64,000 bases of DNA from Elusimicrobiota bacterium (GTDB lineage: Bacteria; Elusimicrobiota; Elusimicrobia; FEN-1173): the NCBI GenBank assembly GCA_016721625.1, contig JADKHR010000001.1, positions 62,001-126,000 on the forward strand. The letters are read 5' to 3'. The position numbers were made by a program, and so were the translations under genes. Below, one piece after another: positions 52,747 through 62,090 of the stretch. How positions within the stretch are numbered: the first letter of the stretch is position 1; each line of letters starts with the position of its first letter. Below the pieces are notes generated by a model. The model made no database searches. It had not been told where the DNA came from and was given only the letters and a program-made list of their open reading frames with translations.

Positions 52747-55700
52747 CGGTCACAGGGAAGACGGAACCTTCCCCGTCCCCGCGGGGGCGCGGCCCCGCTT
52801 CCCATTCGCTGGCGAAGAGTCTTTTCCGAGCGAGAATCTGGGGCCTGGGGGTGGGGGGACTCCGCGTGGTAGCGCGGGGAACGGGTTGGGCGGGACTCTG
52901 GGGGGCGATCCTTCTCCTATGGGCCGAGAAACAGCCCGACACGCCGGGACTGTTTGAAACGGCTTGGGTCTTGGCCGGAACGACGGCTATATTCTTCCTG
53001 GTTCGAAACATCGGGCGGTTGGTTCGGGAAACGTCCGCTTCGGCCGTGGCCGAATCTTTGGGGACGGAACCGCGGGACCTTCTGCGGACCGCCATGGAAC
53101 TTTCCGCCGATCCTCAGGCGGGCGAGTTTCACACGGGCGCGATTTTACAAGCGGAGAAAGCTTTTCCGAAAAACTGGAAGTCGCGATTGACTTCCGGTCC
53201 CTGGTGGGGGACGGCGGCGCGAGCGGCGTTGGGCGGAATCCTGTTTTTGTTCGTGGCTTGGCGGGTGGACGGCCCGGCGCGGCGTCGAACGATCTGGCCC
53301 TTCGGTTCCGACGGCGGGGGGATCCTTTCCGTTCATCCCGGCAACGCCGTTTTTTTTCGGGGGGAAAATGTTTCGGTCACCGTGCGGGTGGCGGGGAGGA
53401 GTCCCTCCCCCCAATTGGAGGTCCGGGGTCCCGGATTGGAGGGAGAGGGCCGGTCTTTTCAATTCGTTTCATCGGGGGTTCATACCTACGTCTTTCGTTC
53501 ACTGCAAGACGCCATCCAATACAGGGTTCTCTTTCGCGGGCGGCGGAGTCCGCGATTTCAATTGACGCCGTTCGATCCTCCCAAACTCTTGGCTCTTCGG
53601 GCCGAGGTCGAACCGCCGGCTTATGCGGGCAAAAAACCGGAGAGGCACGAGGATTCGCTGGCTTTAAAAGTGTTGGCCGGGTCGACCGTCCGATGGAGCC
53701 TCCGGTTGGATCCCGCGGACACCTCTCTGCGTGTCGACGGAGGTGGGAAGGACCTGGAGCCGACGAAAACCTCCGAGGGATGGCGTTGGGAGGATCGGGC
53801 GGATCGGAACTTGGAACGGCGGCTTTGGGCCCGACGATCAAAAGAGACGGGGGAGGCTCTGGTGGGGGAACTCTCGGTGGAGGCCGTTCCGGACGCGCCC
53901 CCGGTGGTGACCCTCCTGGGGCCCGCCGAGGACCTTCAGGCTGACTCCAAAGATCGGTTTCCCGTCACGGCCGAATTTCGGGACGACATCGGACTGGTGG
54001 AGTCGTCTCTGTTGGTGCGCGTGAACGGCGGGCCGTGGCGTCGGGAGCCCTGGGTTCGTTTTTCAAAAGGCGTTTCGGGGGAGGTCTTGGAGCGAGAATT
54101 CGACCTTGGCCGGTTCAGTCTTTCCGAAGGGGACCAACTGGAAATTCAGGCGGCGGCCCAGGATGGCCAGACGCCCGCCGGGGAAGGGCGGAGCGAGGTT
54201 CGGCGCGTCTCCATCGCCGCCTACTCCGCGGCTCACGAAAAAATTGAAGGGGATCTGGCCCTTTTTCAGAAAGATCTCCTGAATCGCTTGGCGGAGGAAA
54301 TGGACCTTCGGGTCCAGGTTCGGGTCTCCACGCCCAACTGGAACGGCTTGGCGACGGGCCAACGGGATCTGGACCGTCGGTTGGCGGAGTCGAAAGATTC
54401 ATTGGCGGAAATTCTAGACCGGATGTCGGTAGATCCGCGCACCGATCGGGGAAACCTCCTGGAACATCGGGGGATTCAAGAAAGTTTGAATGAGTTAACG
54501 CAACACATTCTCCCCCTGGCCGACCGTTCGTTGTCAAATCAGGACCGCCCCGGCGCCGAAAACGCCATGACCCAGGCGGTGGCGGAGCTTCAGCGGATGG
54601 CCCTTCTTTCAGAGCAGGCCCTTCGGGCGCAAAATACCCGGCGGTTGATCCGGGATCAGGGGGACCTATCCAACATGGCCGAAAATCTGGCGCGCTCCTT
54701 GGCCCAGGGGCCCCGCCTGTCCGAGTCGGAGGCTCGCGCTTTTCAGGAAACGGCTCGTGCCATGGAAGAGGCCCTCCGGCGTATCCGGGAACGATTAGAG
54801 AAAATGCCGAAAGATCTTTCAGAGGATTTCGTGAACCGAGCCGCCGTCGAAACCCTTCGGTTCGATCGTGTTTCAGGAGCGCTTTCTCGGATGGCCCAGG
54901 CCTTAGCGGTGAACGATGGAGCGGAGGCTCTTGCCGCCGCCCAGGAAGCGTTGGAACAAATTCAGGAAATCGAGCGTCAGTTGGCTCGGGCCGGCGCTGG
55001 GGCGCTCGGGCCGGGGATGGGCGGCGCGGGGATGGAAACGGCCGGCGCCTTGCGCGAGGCGGACGATCGGTTGAGGGAGATCATCGGGAAGCAAGAGTCC
55101 CTTTTGGACCGAACGGAAACCTCGGCGGCCCAAGTCCTCGAGCGCCATGGGATCCTTCAGGCGAAGGGCCTCGACCAACTTCGGGCGGCGGCCCCTCTCT
55201 GGGAATCGCGAGCGGGGGAATGGGCCGAAGGGCTTTCGGCGGAGGGCCACGAGAATGCGGTCGTTCAAGGACTTCGGCGATTGGAGGTTCTTTCCTTTGA
55301 TTTGGGCCGAGCTCTGGGGTCCGGCCATTTGCCTGCCGCTATGGGACGTTTGGGGGAAATTCAGGCCCAGGCCGAGAAAACCCGGGATCTTCTCATGACG
55401 GATCTTGGGTCCAGCGGGGTTCCTTCGTCGGGTGGGGGCGTTCCAACGTCCAATCCCGGCGAGGCCATCGTTTCGGACGTGGCCTCCCTGGTTTCGGAAT
55501 CACGGTCTTTTCTCGATTTGTTGGGGACCCCTTTTTCCGAAGGGGAATCTCTTTCCTTGGATGAACGCCTTCGCTTTCCTGTCTGGGCGGAGGAGCAGGA
55601 CCTCTTGGGCCGAGAGACCCGCGGTTTAGCCCAGGCCTTGGCCGACCTGACCGGACGGAATGCGCTTCTTTCCCCGGGCCTTCCTCGACGGCTCTCGGAT

Positions 55701-56051
55701 GCCGCCGTCCGGATGGAGGGTTCCGGTTCCGATCTGCGGCTTTTGGCTCTTCGCTCGGCCCAAAAAAATCAAGAACAAGCGCTGGAGCTCCTTCGGGACG
55801 TTCAGGAGAGTCTTTCAAAGGCTTCTCGAAACATGCAAAGTTTGTCGAGCGGCGCTGGGAGCCCGTCCATCCCGACGCTCCGTCAGGGGGGGGGATCGGG
55901 CGGAACAAGCGGTGCGGTGGAACTCCCCCGTCCGCACGATTTCCGCCCTCCCCGCGCGTTCCGGGAAGAACTGATGAAATCCATGAAAGAGGGCTACCCC
56001 AAAGACCAGGAGCGCGCGATTCAGGATTATTACCGGCACTGGGCAAAATGA
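52743..56051 (+). CDS. DUF4175-like membrane protein with long coiled coils
   Basis: GTG 52743 overlaps the previous stop (GTGA) and is preferred to 52677, which would overlap by 70 nt. Two or three transmembrane helices lie near residues 45-75 and 155-175 (AALGGILFLFVAWRV), then Ig-like beta domains (LRAEVEPPAYAGKKPERHED; VVTLLGPAEDLQADSKDRFPV). Residues ~510-1000 are largely coiled coil (QKDLLNRLAEEMDLRVQVRV; EEALRRIRERLEKMPKDL). The C-terminus (REELMKSMKEGYPKDQERAI) ends YYRHWAK, typical of DUF4175 proteins in these operons. About 1102 aa, intact. Probably an envelope scaffold worked on by MoxR and VWA partners. Confidence 0.78.
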   Translation: MTVTGKTEPSPSPRGRGPASHSLAKSLFRARIWGLGVGGLRVVARGTGWAGLWGAILLLWAEKQPDTPGLFETAWVLAGTTAIFFLVRNIGRLVRETSASAVAESLGTEPRDLLRTAMELSADPQAGEFHTGAILQAEKAFPKNWKSRLTSGPWWGTAARAALGGILFLFVAWRVDGPARRRTIWPFGSDGGGILSVHPGNAVFFRGENVSVTVRVAGRSPSPQLEVRGPGLEGEGRSFQFVSSGVHTYVFRSLQDAIQYRVLFRGRRSPRFQLTPFDPPKLLALRAEVEPPAYAGKKPERHEDSLALKVLAGSTVRWSLRLDPADTSLRVDGGGKDLEPTKTSEGWRWEDRADRNLERRLWARRSKETGEALVGELSVEAVPDAPPVVTLLGPAEDLQADSKDRFPVTAEFRDDIGLVESSLLVRVNGGPWRREPWVRFSKGVSGEVLEREFDLGRFSLSEGDQLEIQAAAQDGQTPAGEGRSEVRRVSIAAYSAAHEKIEGDLALFQKDLLNRLAEEMDLRVQVRVSTPNWNGLATGQRDLDRRLAESKDSLAEILDRMSVDPRTDRGNLLEHRGIQESLNELTQHILPLADRSLSNQDRPGAENAMTQAVAELQRMALLSEQALRAQNTRRLIRDQGDLSNMAENLARSLAQGPRLSESEARAFQETARAMEEALRRIRERLEKMPKDLSEDFVNRAAVETLRFDRVSGALSRMAQALAVNDGAEALAAAQEALEQIQEIERQLARAGAGALGPGMGGAGMETAGALREADDRLREIIGKQESLLDRTETSAAQVLERHGILQAKGLDQLRAAAPLWESRAGEWAEGLSAEGHENAVVQGLRRLEVLSFDLGRALGSGHLPAAMGRLGEIQAQAEKTRDLLMTDLGSSGVPSSGGGVPTSNPGEAIVSDVASLVSESRSFLDLLGTPFSEGESLSLDERLRFPVWAEEQDLLGRETRGLAQALADLTGRNALLSPGLPRRLSDAAVRMEGSGSDLRLLALRSAQKNQEQALELLRDVQESLSKASRNMQSLSSGAGSPSIPTLRQGGGSGGTSGAVELPRPHDFRPPRAFREELMKSMKEGYPKDQERAIQDYYRHWAK

Positions 56052-56077
56052 GAGGGATTGTCTCGACACTAACGATC

Positions 56078-56105
56078 TTGCAATTCAGGTTGTTTAACTT
56101 ATAAT
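56078..56105 (+). promoter_or_regulatory. Promoter of the metallopeptidase gene
   Basis: TTGCAA (56078-56083), 16-bp spacer, TATAAT (56100-56105), with GGGAGG before ATG 56132. Confidence 0.7.
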
Positions 56106-56131
56106 ACGGGCGTGAAACGGGAGGCGGCACG

Positions 56132-57775
56132 ATGAGGCGGGGTAACCGAAATATTGTCTGGTTATGTCTTCTAGGGGCCCTGCTGTGGCGGGGGCCCCTG
56201 TGGGCCCTGACACCGAGGGAGTTGACGGATCCCGTGGAGGCTTTGTCTCGGGCCTCGGCCCCGTTGAACGGGGTGGAATCTTTGCTGGCGGCCCAGGAAC
56301 GGGACGCGGTTCGGGCGTATCGAGAAAAATTGATCGAAGAGGGCCGGTCGGACGCCGCTAACCGCGTGCGATGTTTGGAAGAACTCTACGCGGGGAACAA
56401 CGCCGGTGCCCTACAGGCGTTGGAACTATTGGAAAAGAAGGACGCGTGGGCGACGTCGCGGGTAAACTATCTGACCGGGCTCATGGATGTTCAGCGGTCT
56501 TTCGCGCGGACGAAATCCGACCATTTCATTTTCCTGACGCGGTCGGAAGACGCCTTCCTGGGCCCCACCGCTCTGCCGTCGTTGGAAAACGCCTACGCGC
56601 GGGTGGCGGAGTTTTTTGGTTCCTCTCCAACGGTGGCGGTGCAGGTGGAAGTGTATCCGACGGTGGATAGTTTTGTCTTCGCCTCAACCTTATCGCGGGA
56701 GACGATCGAACGGACAGGGGCCGTGGCCTCCGTTGCGTTCGGGCGTGTCATGGCCCTGTCTCCGGAGGCGACGGCTTTCGGATACCGCTGGATGGATTTC
56801 CTCGTTCATGAATACGTCCACTCCAACCTCACCCGCGTTTCGGGCGGGAACTGCCCGATCTGGCTTCAGGAAGGAACCGCCCGATTCCTCGAGACAGGGT
56901 GGCGTCGGCCCGAAGGGTTCACCCATACACCCAGCGCGCGGGCTCTTTTAACCCGCGCCGTTCTCTCGGACACCTCCACGGTTTCGGGGCTGTTAACCTT
57001 CGGTTCCATGGAACCTTCTTTTCTTCGGTTAGAATCCCAGGAGAAGGCGTCGCTCGCGTTCGCGGAAACGTCGGACGCGGTGGATTTTATTGTTCGAGAA
57101 TTCGGCCAGGAAAAATTGCGTGATCTGCTCATCGCGTTTCGATCAAAAACGAGGGCCGAAGCGTTCCAGTCTACCCTCGGCATGACCGAAGCGGAGTTCG
57201 AAAAAAACTGGCGGGATTCTCTGGCCGACTTGACGGAGGTCCCGACCGAATTGGCGCGGGGCGCGCTCACCGAGTCCATTCGTTTGGGGACCGGAGAAGA
57301 CTTGTCTTTGGTGGGACCCGACATTCAAAATTTTTTGCGTCTTGGCGATCGTTTGCGCCAGCAAGGTTCATTGAACGGGGCCATCGTGGAATACAAGAAG
57401 GCCGTGGATTTGGAGCCAGACAACGGGGTGGCCTTGACGCGGTTGGCGCGGGCCTACGTGGGGGCCGAGAAGGCGTCTTCGGCGGAGGAGCTTCTGAAAC
57501 GCGTCATGGAAAAAAACCACGCCTACGCTTCCTCCTTTGTCATGCTGGGGGACTTGTTTTTTGACGACGGCCGGTACGAGGAGGCCCAAACGGTTTTGCA
57601 ACAGGCCCTGGAAATTAATCCCTTCCATCCAAAGATTCATGAGGTTTTGGGGCTCATCGCTGTGGATGTCGGTAATTTCGTTTTAGCGAGGCAATCGTTG
57701 AACCTGGCCCTGCGTTTCGACCCGAATAACGATGCTGTGCGGCAGGCGCTGAAGCGAATGCCGAAAGGGCGATGA
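56132..57775 (+). CDS. Secreted gluzincin (peptidase MA-like) with TPR repeats
   Basis: Signal peptide at residues 8-26 (VWLCLLGALLWRGPLWA). A zinc-peptidase domain contains FLVHEYVHSNLTR (HExxH) and CPIWLQEGTARFLE (third ligand Glu). The C-terminal part is TPR: GDRLRQQGSLNGAIVEYKKA, VDLEPDNGVALTRLARAYVGA, MLGDLFFDDGRYEEAQTVL, and LARQSLNLALRFDPNN. It is likely periplasmic. Substrate unknown. It is probably cotranscribed with cca, 10 bp downstream. Confidence 0.85.
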   Translation: MRRGNRNIVWLCLLGALLWRGPLWALTPRELTDPVEALSRASAPLNGVESLLAAQERDAVRAYREKLIEEGRSDAANRVRCLEELYAGNNAGALQALELLEKKDAWATSRVNYLTGLMDVQRSFARTKSDHFIFLTRSEDAFLGPTALPSLENAYARVAEFFGSSPTVAVQVEVYPTVDSFVFASTLSRETIERTGAVASVAFGRVMALSPEATAFGYRWMDFLVHEYVHSNLTRVSGGNCPIWLQEGTARFLETGWRRPEGFTHTPSARALLTRAVLSDTSTVSGLLTFGSMEPSFLRLESQEKASLAFAETSDAVDFIVREFGQEKLRDLLIAFRSKTRAEAFQSTLGMTEAEFEKNWRDSLADLTEVPTELARGALTESIRLGTGEDLSLVGPDIQNFLRLGDRLRQQGSLNGAIVEYKKAVDLEPDNGVALTRLARAYVGAEKASSAEELLKRVMEKNHAYASSFVMLGDLFFDDGRYEEAQTVLQQALEINPFHPKIHEVLGLIAVDVGNFVLARQSLNLALRFDPNNDAVRQALKRMPKGR

Positions 57776-57785
57776 GGGGCGGCTG

Positions 57786-58733
57786 GTGAGTTCCTCTGCG
57801 TCGGGCGAAAATCCCCCGGCTCTTTTTTCCCGGGTTCCGGATCTTTGGCGGGAACGCCTCACCCGGCTCGGCGGAATCGCCGCCCAAAACCATCTCCCCG
57901 CCGCCGCCGTGGGGGGCTGTGTGCGGGATCTCCTACTGGGTTTAAATCCGAAAGATTGGGACGTTGTGGTCGAAGGGCGGGCGGCGCCGCTGGTTCACTC
58001 CGCCGCCAAGGTCCTTTCCGCCCGGGTGGTCGAGCACCCGCGTTTCATGACCTTCACTCTCCATTTTCAAGACGGCACACACCTGGATGTCGCGACCGCT
58101 CGGGCGGAAACCTATTCCCAATCGGGTGCTCTCCCGCTGGTTCGCCGAGCGACGTTGGCCGAGGACGCCCGGCGAAGAGATTTCACCTCGAACGCCCTTT
58201 ATTTGAGCCTCAGCCCCGAATCCGGTTCTCTCTTGGACCCCACGGGGGGGCAGGCAGACATGAAAGCCCGACTTCTCCGTGCCCTGCACGATCAAAGTTT
58301 TATCGACGACCCGACTCGCCTCCACCGCGCGGCCCGTTACTCCTCTCGCTATGGGTGGGCCGTGGAAGAGAAAACCATGGGTTTCATTCGTGAAGCCGTG
58401 AGCGAGGAACGTCCCAGATCCGTCAGTCTGGTGAGACTGCGGCATGAGCTATTCCGAATTTTAGAGGAAGAGGATCCGGTTCCCGCTCTCCGTTCCACAT
58501 GGGAGTGGGGCCTTTGGAAATTCTGGGACGCCGACTGGAAGTTGACCGATGTTCTGGCTCAACGGGTGAAATCCACGCCAAGGGAATCCCCTCCCGTTCA
58601 GCGGTTGGCCGCTTTTTTGAGCCCCCATCCAATCACCGCGGAGGCGGCGCTCAAGCGATTTTCCACACCCATGGATTTGCGGAGAAGGGTTCTTGCCTTT
58701 CTCGCTCAGGGCCAGCCGATCGAACGCGCGTAG
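57786..58733 (+). CDS. cca: CCA tRNA nucleotidyltransferase / poly(A) polymerase family
   Basis: This class II nucleotidyltransferase adds or repairs the CCA end of tRNAs. AAVGGCVRDLLLGLNPKDWDVVVEG has the GG and the DxD metal motif, and ARRRDFTSNALYLSLS and IDDPTRLHRAARYSSRYGW are the NTP and tRNA motifs. At 315 aa it lacks the long C-terminal body and HD domain of E. coli Cca, so it may be an A-adding or short-type enzyme. It fits the finding that two of three tRNA genes here lack encoded CCA. The start is GTG 57786. Confidence 0.85.
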   Translation: MSSSASGENPPALFSRVPDLWRERLTRLGGIAAQNHLPAAAVGGCVRDLLLGLNPKDWDVVVEGRAAPLVHSAAKVLSARVVEHPRFMTFTLHFQDGTHLDVATARAETYSQSGALPLVRRATLAEDARRRDFTSNALYLSLSPESGSLLDPTGGQADMKARLLRALHDQSFIDDPTRLHRAARYSSRYGWAVEEKTMGFIREAVSEERPRSVSLVRLRHELFRILEEEDPVPALRSTWEWGLWKFWDADWKLTDVLAQRVKSTPRESPPVQRLAAFLSPHPITAEAALKRFSTPMDLRRRVLAFLAQGQPIERA

Positions 58734-58862
58734 GATGAAGGCCCCACGAGTAAGGACCTCGACCTGGAAAAAGGTGGCCCCATAAATGGGGCAACTACAA
58801 ACGGAATGTTCAGTCGTAAACACCAGGCGGCTAAAGAGACACGAGACACGGTTTGTGAGTTT

Positions 58863-58893
58863 CGCGTATAGTATAATACTTTAGGGCGTCCCC
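58863..58893. repeat. Interspersed 33-bp intergenic repeat, copy 3
   Basis: GCGTATAGTATAATA matches copy 1 exactly, then a diverged 5 bp, then AGGGCGTCCCC. It lies between the convergent cca and porin genes, 6 bp from the porin stop. The rest of 58734-58862 has only a GCCCCAT-ATGGGGC hairpin at ~58781 and no gene. Confidence 0.75.
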
Positions 58894-58898
58894 CGGTG

Positions 58899-60203
58899 TT
58901 AGAAGTGGAGGTGGGTTTCGGCGGTGTAGCGGGTGACTTTGGAGGCGGTGGGGCCGTAGAGGTCGCCGGGGAAGAAATAGGCCATTCCGAGATTGAAAGT
59001 GACGAAACCGGTGTAGCGGAAGGACAGGCCGGCGTCCAGTTCGGCGCCGAGGCTGTTTTGGCCGGCGACTTTGACGCGGGAGTCGTAGGTGTAATAATCC
59101 AGGGAGCCGGTCCAATGAATCTTCTGGACCGTGAAAATGCCTAAACCCATGGTTTTAATGCCGGAGGCTCCGGGCGGGAGGCCGGTGTCGGTGGGGGAAA
59201 AGGGGGACGACGGGCTGTAGGCGTCGGAGAGCGTGGCGCCGAAATGTTGGCCCCACCCGGCGCGTTGAAGGCCGTCCCAGCGGCCGGCGAAACTCGCGCG
59301 GAAGGCTTCGTCTTTGTCGGCGGTGCCGGGGTCGTCTCCTGAACCGGAGGCGTAAAGGGCTTTGACCCCGAAGCGGCCAAACTTCGCGGTGTCCGATTGG
59401 GCCCCCAGTTCCAACCGCTCGCCAAGACCCGCGATGGTGGTGTTCACGCCGCCGGGCCCCACGTTGGCGTCTCCCTTTTCCATGGCCACTTCCATCTTGT
59501 AGTAGGCGTCTTTTAGATTACCGAACAGGCGAAGGTCGTAGAAGTTTCGGACCACATGAGCGGCCGTGGTTGTGGCCCCGGCCAGGGTGTAGGGTGACGG
59601 GCCGCTGTTATTCTCCTGAATCCAAGCCAATTCCCAGCGAAGGTCGCCCTGGTCCAGGGCTCCCACCACGCCGTTTAAATCCGAATCGTTGTGCCCCTCG
59701 AGGCTTTCGGTGATCTTGGCGGTGAAAAGGTCCAGGCTAGCTCTTCGAGGCAAGGCGATTTTTGCGCGGAGGGCGTTGAACCCCAGCTGATCATCGGAAA
59801 CCAGCATCCCGTCCCCGATGACGATGGGCTGACGGCCGATGGTGATATCAAGGTGTTTGTTCATGAGGTTCGGCATGTGCAGATACACCTGTTCGATCCA
59901 GGGCGTTCCATCGGTTTTGGGGTAGCGGGAGACGGGCGCTGAGGTGCTCCCTTCCAAGCCCCAAATGCTGACGGATTGCACCCGAATCCCCGCCTCCACA
60001 TCTTCGTTCAACCAGCCCGTCATATAGAGGCGGGCCTGGTGGGAATAGTAACTCAGGTTGTCGCGGGTGTCCGGTTGGGTGTCGTTATTTTGAATGCCGA
60101 TGGCGCGAAGGCGGTAATCCAGGCCCAGATTGAGGGCGGAGACCTCGGCACGAGCAAGTCCTGCCGCCAGGAGAAGAAGAACCAATGCTATGGCGCTTTT
60201 CAT
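58899..60203 (-). CDS. Outer-membrane beta-barrel protein (alginate-export/porin-like)
   Basis: Signal peptide MKSAIALVLLLLAAGLARAE, then alternating beta-strand sequence (LGLDYRLRAIGIQNN; QARLYMTGWLNEDVEAGIRV; LDITIGRQPIVIGDG) and a C-terminal aromatic (HLHF), the mark of a BAM-inserted barrel. GRQPIVIGDGMLVSDDQLGFNALRAKI is like alginate-export porins. About 434 aa. Transported solute unknown. A TAGAAT lies 7 nt before the ATG, with no ribosome site, as for giant 1. A terminator of the upstream porin separates the two genes. Confidence 0.82.
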   Translation of the reverse strand: MKSAIALVLLLLAAGLARAEVSALNLGLDYRLRAIGIQNNDTQPDTRDNLSYYSHQARLYMTGWLNEDVEAGIRVQSVSIWGLEGSTSAPVSRYPKTDGTPWIEQVYLHMPNLMNKHLDITIGRQPIVIGDGMLVSDDQLGFNALRAKIALPRRASLDLFTAKITESLEGHNDSDLNGVVGALDQGDLRWELAWIQENNSGPSPYTLAGATTTAAHVVRNFYDLRLFGNLKDAYYKMEVAMEKGDANVGPGGVNTTIAGLGERLELGAQSDTAKFGRFGVKALYASGSGDDPGTADKDEAFRASFAGRWDGLQRAGWGQHFGATLSDAYSPSSPFSPTDTGLPPGASGIKTMGLGIFTVQKIHWTGSLDYYTYDSRVKVAGQNSLGAELDAGLSFRYTGFVTFNLGMAYFFPGDLYGPTASKVTRYTAETHLHF

Positions 60204-60228
60204 GGGAAGAATTCTAGCAAAAAAAAAA

Positions 60229-60266
60229 GTAACCCCGCCCTCCGGTTCACCGGAGGGCGGGGTTAC
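60229..60266 (-). terminator. Terminator of the upstream outer-membrane protein gene
   Basis: A perfect 17-bp stem (60229-60245 / 60250-60266) with a TTCA loop and ten T on the minus strand (A-run 60219-60228). It ends the 60289-61620 transcript. Confidence 0.93.
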
Positions 60267-60288
60267 GGGTAAATACAGTTTCAGGCGA

Positions 60289-61620
60289 TTAGTTCGATCC
60301 GAATTTAAGGTCCAACTTCGCCCAAAGTTTCGACACGTTCTCGTCTGGAGCGCCGGCGCCGCCCGTCAGCAAATCATCGGGGGCTAGCATGGCGTACCCG
60401 GCTTTAACGGCGATGTCGTCGGAATGGGCATACGCGATGGCAAGATCAAGCTCATTTCCAATCTTGTTCCCAAGGACGGGAGCCGATTTGTCCGTTTTAA
60501 CCATGTAATAATCGCCCATGGTCGTGAACTTTCTTCCCATCCAAGGCAGAACATAAGATCCGCCAAGGGTGACAACGTTCAATCCCAACGGTGTTTCCAC
60601 TCCAGCGCCGGGCAATCCGTTGGCCACCGTGAACTCGTTGTCGTTGGAGAGGATCTCGCCGTAACGATAGTCGGAGCTTATGGAATGGAACGATTTGTCG
60701 TCGTTCCCTGTGTCGTCTCCTGAGCCCATGGCATATTGGGCATGGACATCAAAACCCATGTCCTTGTTTCCAAAGGCGCCCTTGACCAGCATGGCATTGC
60801 CCTTATAGTTGATTTTGGTACCGCTGTTGTTGTCCTGGCCGCCGTTCATCGCGTATTCCACGCTGGCGGTCAATTGGTCGTCAAACGCCACGATCCCCGC
60901 ACGAAGGTCCATGACCGTGAGAGTGACGTTGTCGTTGGTGGCGGTGCCGCTGGTGTTGTTCGCCTGGTAGTACCCGATTTCCAGGGGAACTTTAATCTTG
61001 TCCAACGCGATGAGCTCATCGGAGGCGGCGGTGATCCAGCTGAGGTTGATGTCCCCCGGTCCAGCGGCGCCGGCGCCAGGGATATTGTTGTTGTCATACA
61101 TCTTTCCGGTCGCCCCGAAGAGGTTGATTTTGCTGAACTTCTTGGAGATGGCCAAGGCGTCCAGGGCGTTCACGGATAAGGCGTCGTCGTTAACGGGGCC
61201 CAAGAACAAGATCAGGTCCCCTTCATGGCCCACATACTGGCGACCGAGACGAACCGTGTCCAATCCCAGGAAGTTTACCATGTCAACGTAGGCGTTTTGT
61301 ATCGTGACGGCGGTCTGCTCCGTGTCAAGGTTCGTCGCGCCATTTCCATACTGCGCGGCGAAGGTTGCATCCGGATTCCGGACAAACTCCAACCGGCCTG
61401 AGACGTCCTTGTTTAGGTCCATGTTGATCCCCAGGCGAACCCGAGTGAGGGTGTCGCCCCGGTGATCGTCAGCGGCGGAGAAGTCCGTCTCGTTGTTCGC
61501 ACTAACGCCCTTCACCTCCAAACTGCCGTCCACCTTGATGTTCTTAAGCCCCAGCATTTCCGCTTGGACCGAGGCTCCGAAAAGCCCCAACAACACCAAC
61601 CCTGCAAGTAGCTTTCTCAT
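60289..61620 (-). CDS. Outer-membrane porin-like protein
   Basis: Signal peptide MRKLLAGLVLLGLFGASVQAE, then beta-barrel sequence (KNIKVDGSLEVKGVSANNET; RVRLGINMDLNKDVSGRLEF; TVRLGRQYVGHEGDLILFLG; WAKLDLKFGSN). At 443 aa it is probably paralogous to the next gene. A promoter with ~220-nt leader is seen upstream. Strong signals and an intact terminator suggest an abundant protein. Solute unknown. Confidence 0.82.
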   Translation of the reverse strand: MRKLLAGLVLLGLFGASVQAEMLGLKNIKVDGSLEVKGVSANNETDFSAADDHRGDTLTRVRLGINMDLNKDVSGRLEFVRNPDATFAAQYGNGATNLDTEQTAVTIQNAYVDMVNFLGLDTVRLGRQYVGHEGDLILFLGPVNDDALSVNALDALAISKKFSKINLFGATGKMYDNNNIPGAGAAGPGDINLSWITAASDELIALDKIKVPLEIGYYQANNTSGTATNDNVTLTVMDLRAGIVAFDDQLTASVEYAMNGGQDNNSGTKINYKGNAMLVKGAFGNKDMGFDVHAQYAMGSGDDTGNDDKSFHSISSDYRYGEILSNDNEFTVANGLPGAGVETPLGLNVVTLGGSYVLPWMGRKFTTMGDYYMVKTDKSAPVLGNKIGNELDLAIAYAHSDDIAVKAGYAMLAPDDLLTGGAGAPDENVSKLWAKLDLKFGSN

Positions 61621-62090
61621 TCTGGATGATTCCTCCTTCGTTGGAAGCGAAAGGGGATGCTTCGTCGCGCCCCCTCCCGTTAGTGCCCACCGAACCCGAT
61701 TTCAAGCCTTCCCTCAGGGTGCAAGAAGCGGGCTCGCCGTGCGAGCCGGTCATCCTGCGTTCCTTTGGATCAGTCCTTCCCCGGCGCCTTCGGTGAGAGC
61801 GCGCGGGGAATCGGACTGTTTTTCAAGGAACCTGAAACCGATTTTATTCTACAACTACGTGAGAAATTAAGTCAAACACTTTTCGGCATAGGCATTTCCC
61901 GGTTTTTTAGTGCGTTGGCCGCTTTGTTGCAGAGAAGTGGGTACCTGAGTTGACCGGGTGTTCGGCAATTTCCTGGTTGGCCAATGACGGGAAAAATTAT
62001 AGTCTTGTCAGATCCAAGATCGGGAACTCTCTCATGTTTTCGGGGTCGAAGACCCTGTGGGCAGAAGAAATTTAGTAAGGAAGGAATACT
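61621..62090. other. Intergenic region with long leader of the porin gene
   Basis: No gene is supported. On the minus strand it holds the porin promoter and a ~218-nt 5' leader with hairpins (for example GGCTCGC/GCGAGCC near 61730). On the plus strand TTGGCC-15-TATAGT (61977-62003) is a weak candidate for the adaptor operon. Confidence 0.5.
61846..61875 (-). promoter_or_regulatory. Promoter of the porin gene
   Basis: Minus strand TTGACT (61875-61870), 18-bp spacer, TAGAAT (61851-61846). The start near 61839 gives a ~218-nt leader. Confidence 0.75.

Noticed and set aside
61621..61839. Cobalamin or SAM riboswitch in the porin leader
   Set aside because: I could not align the conserved core of either class.
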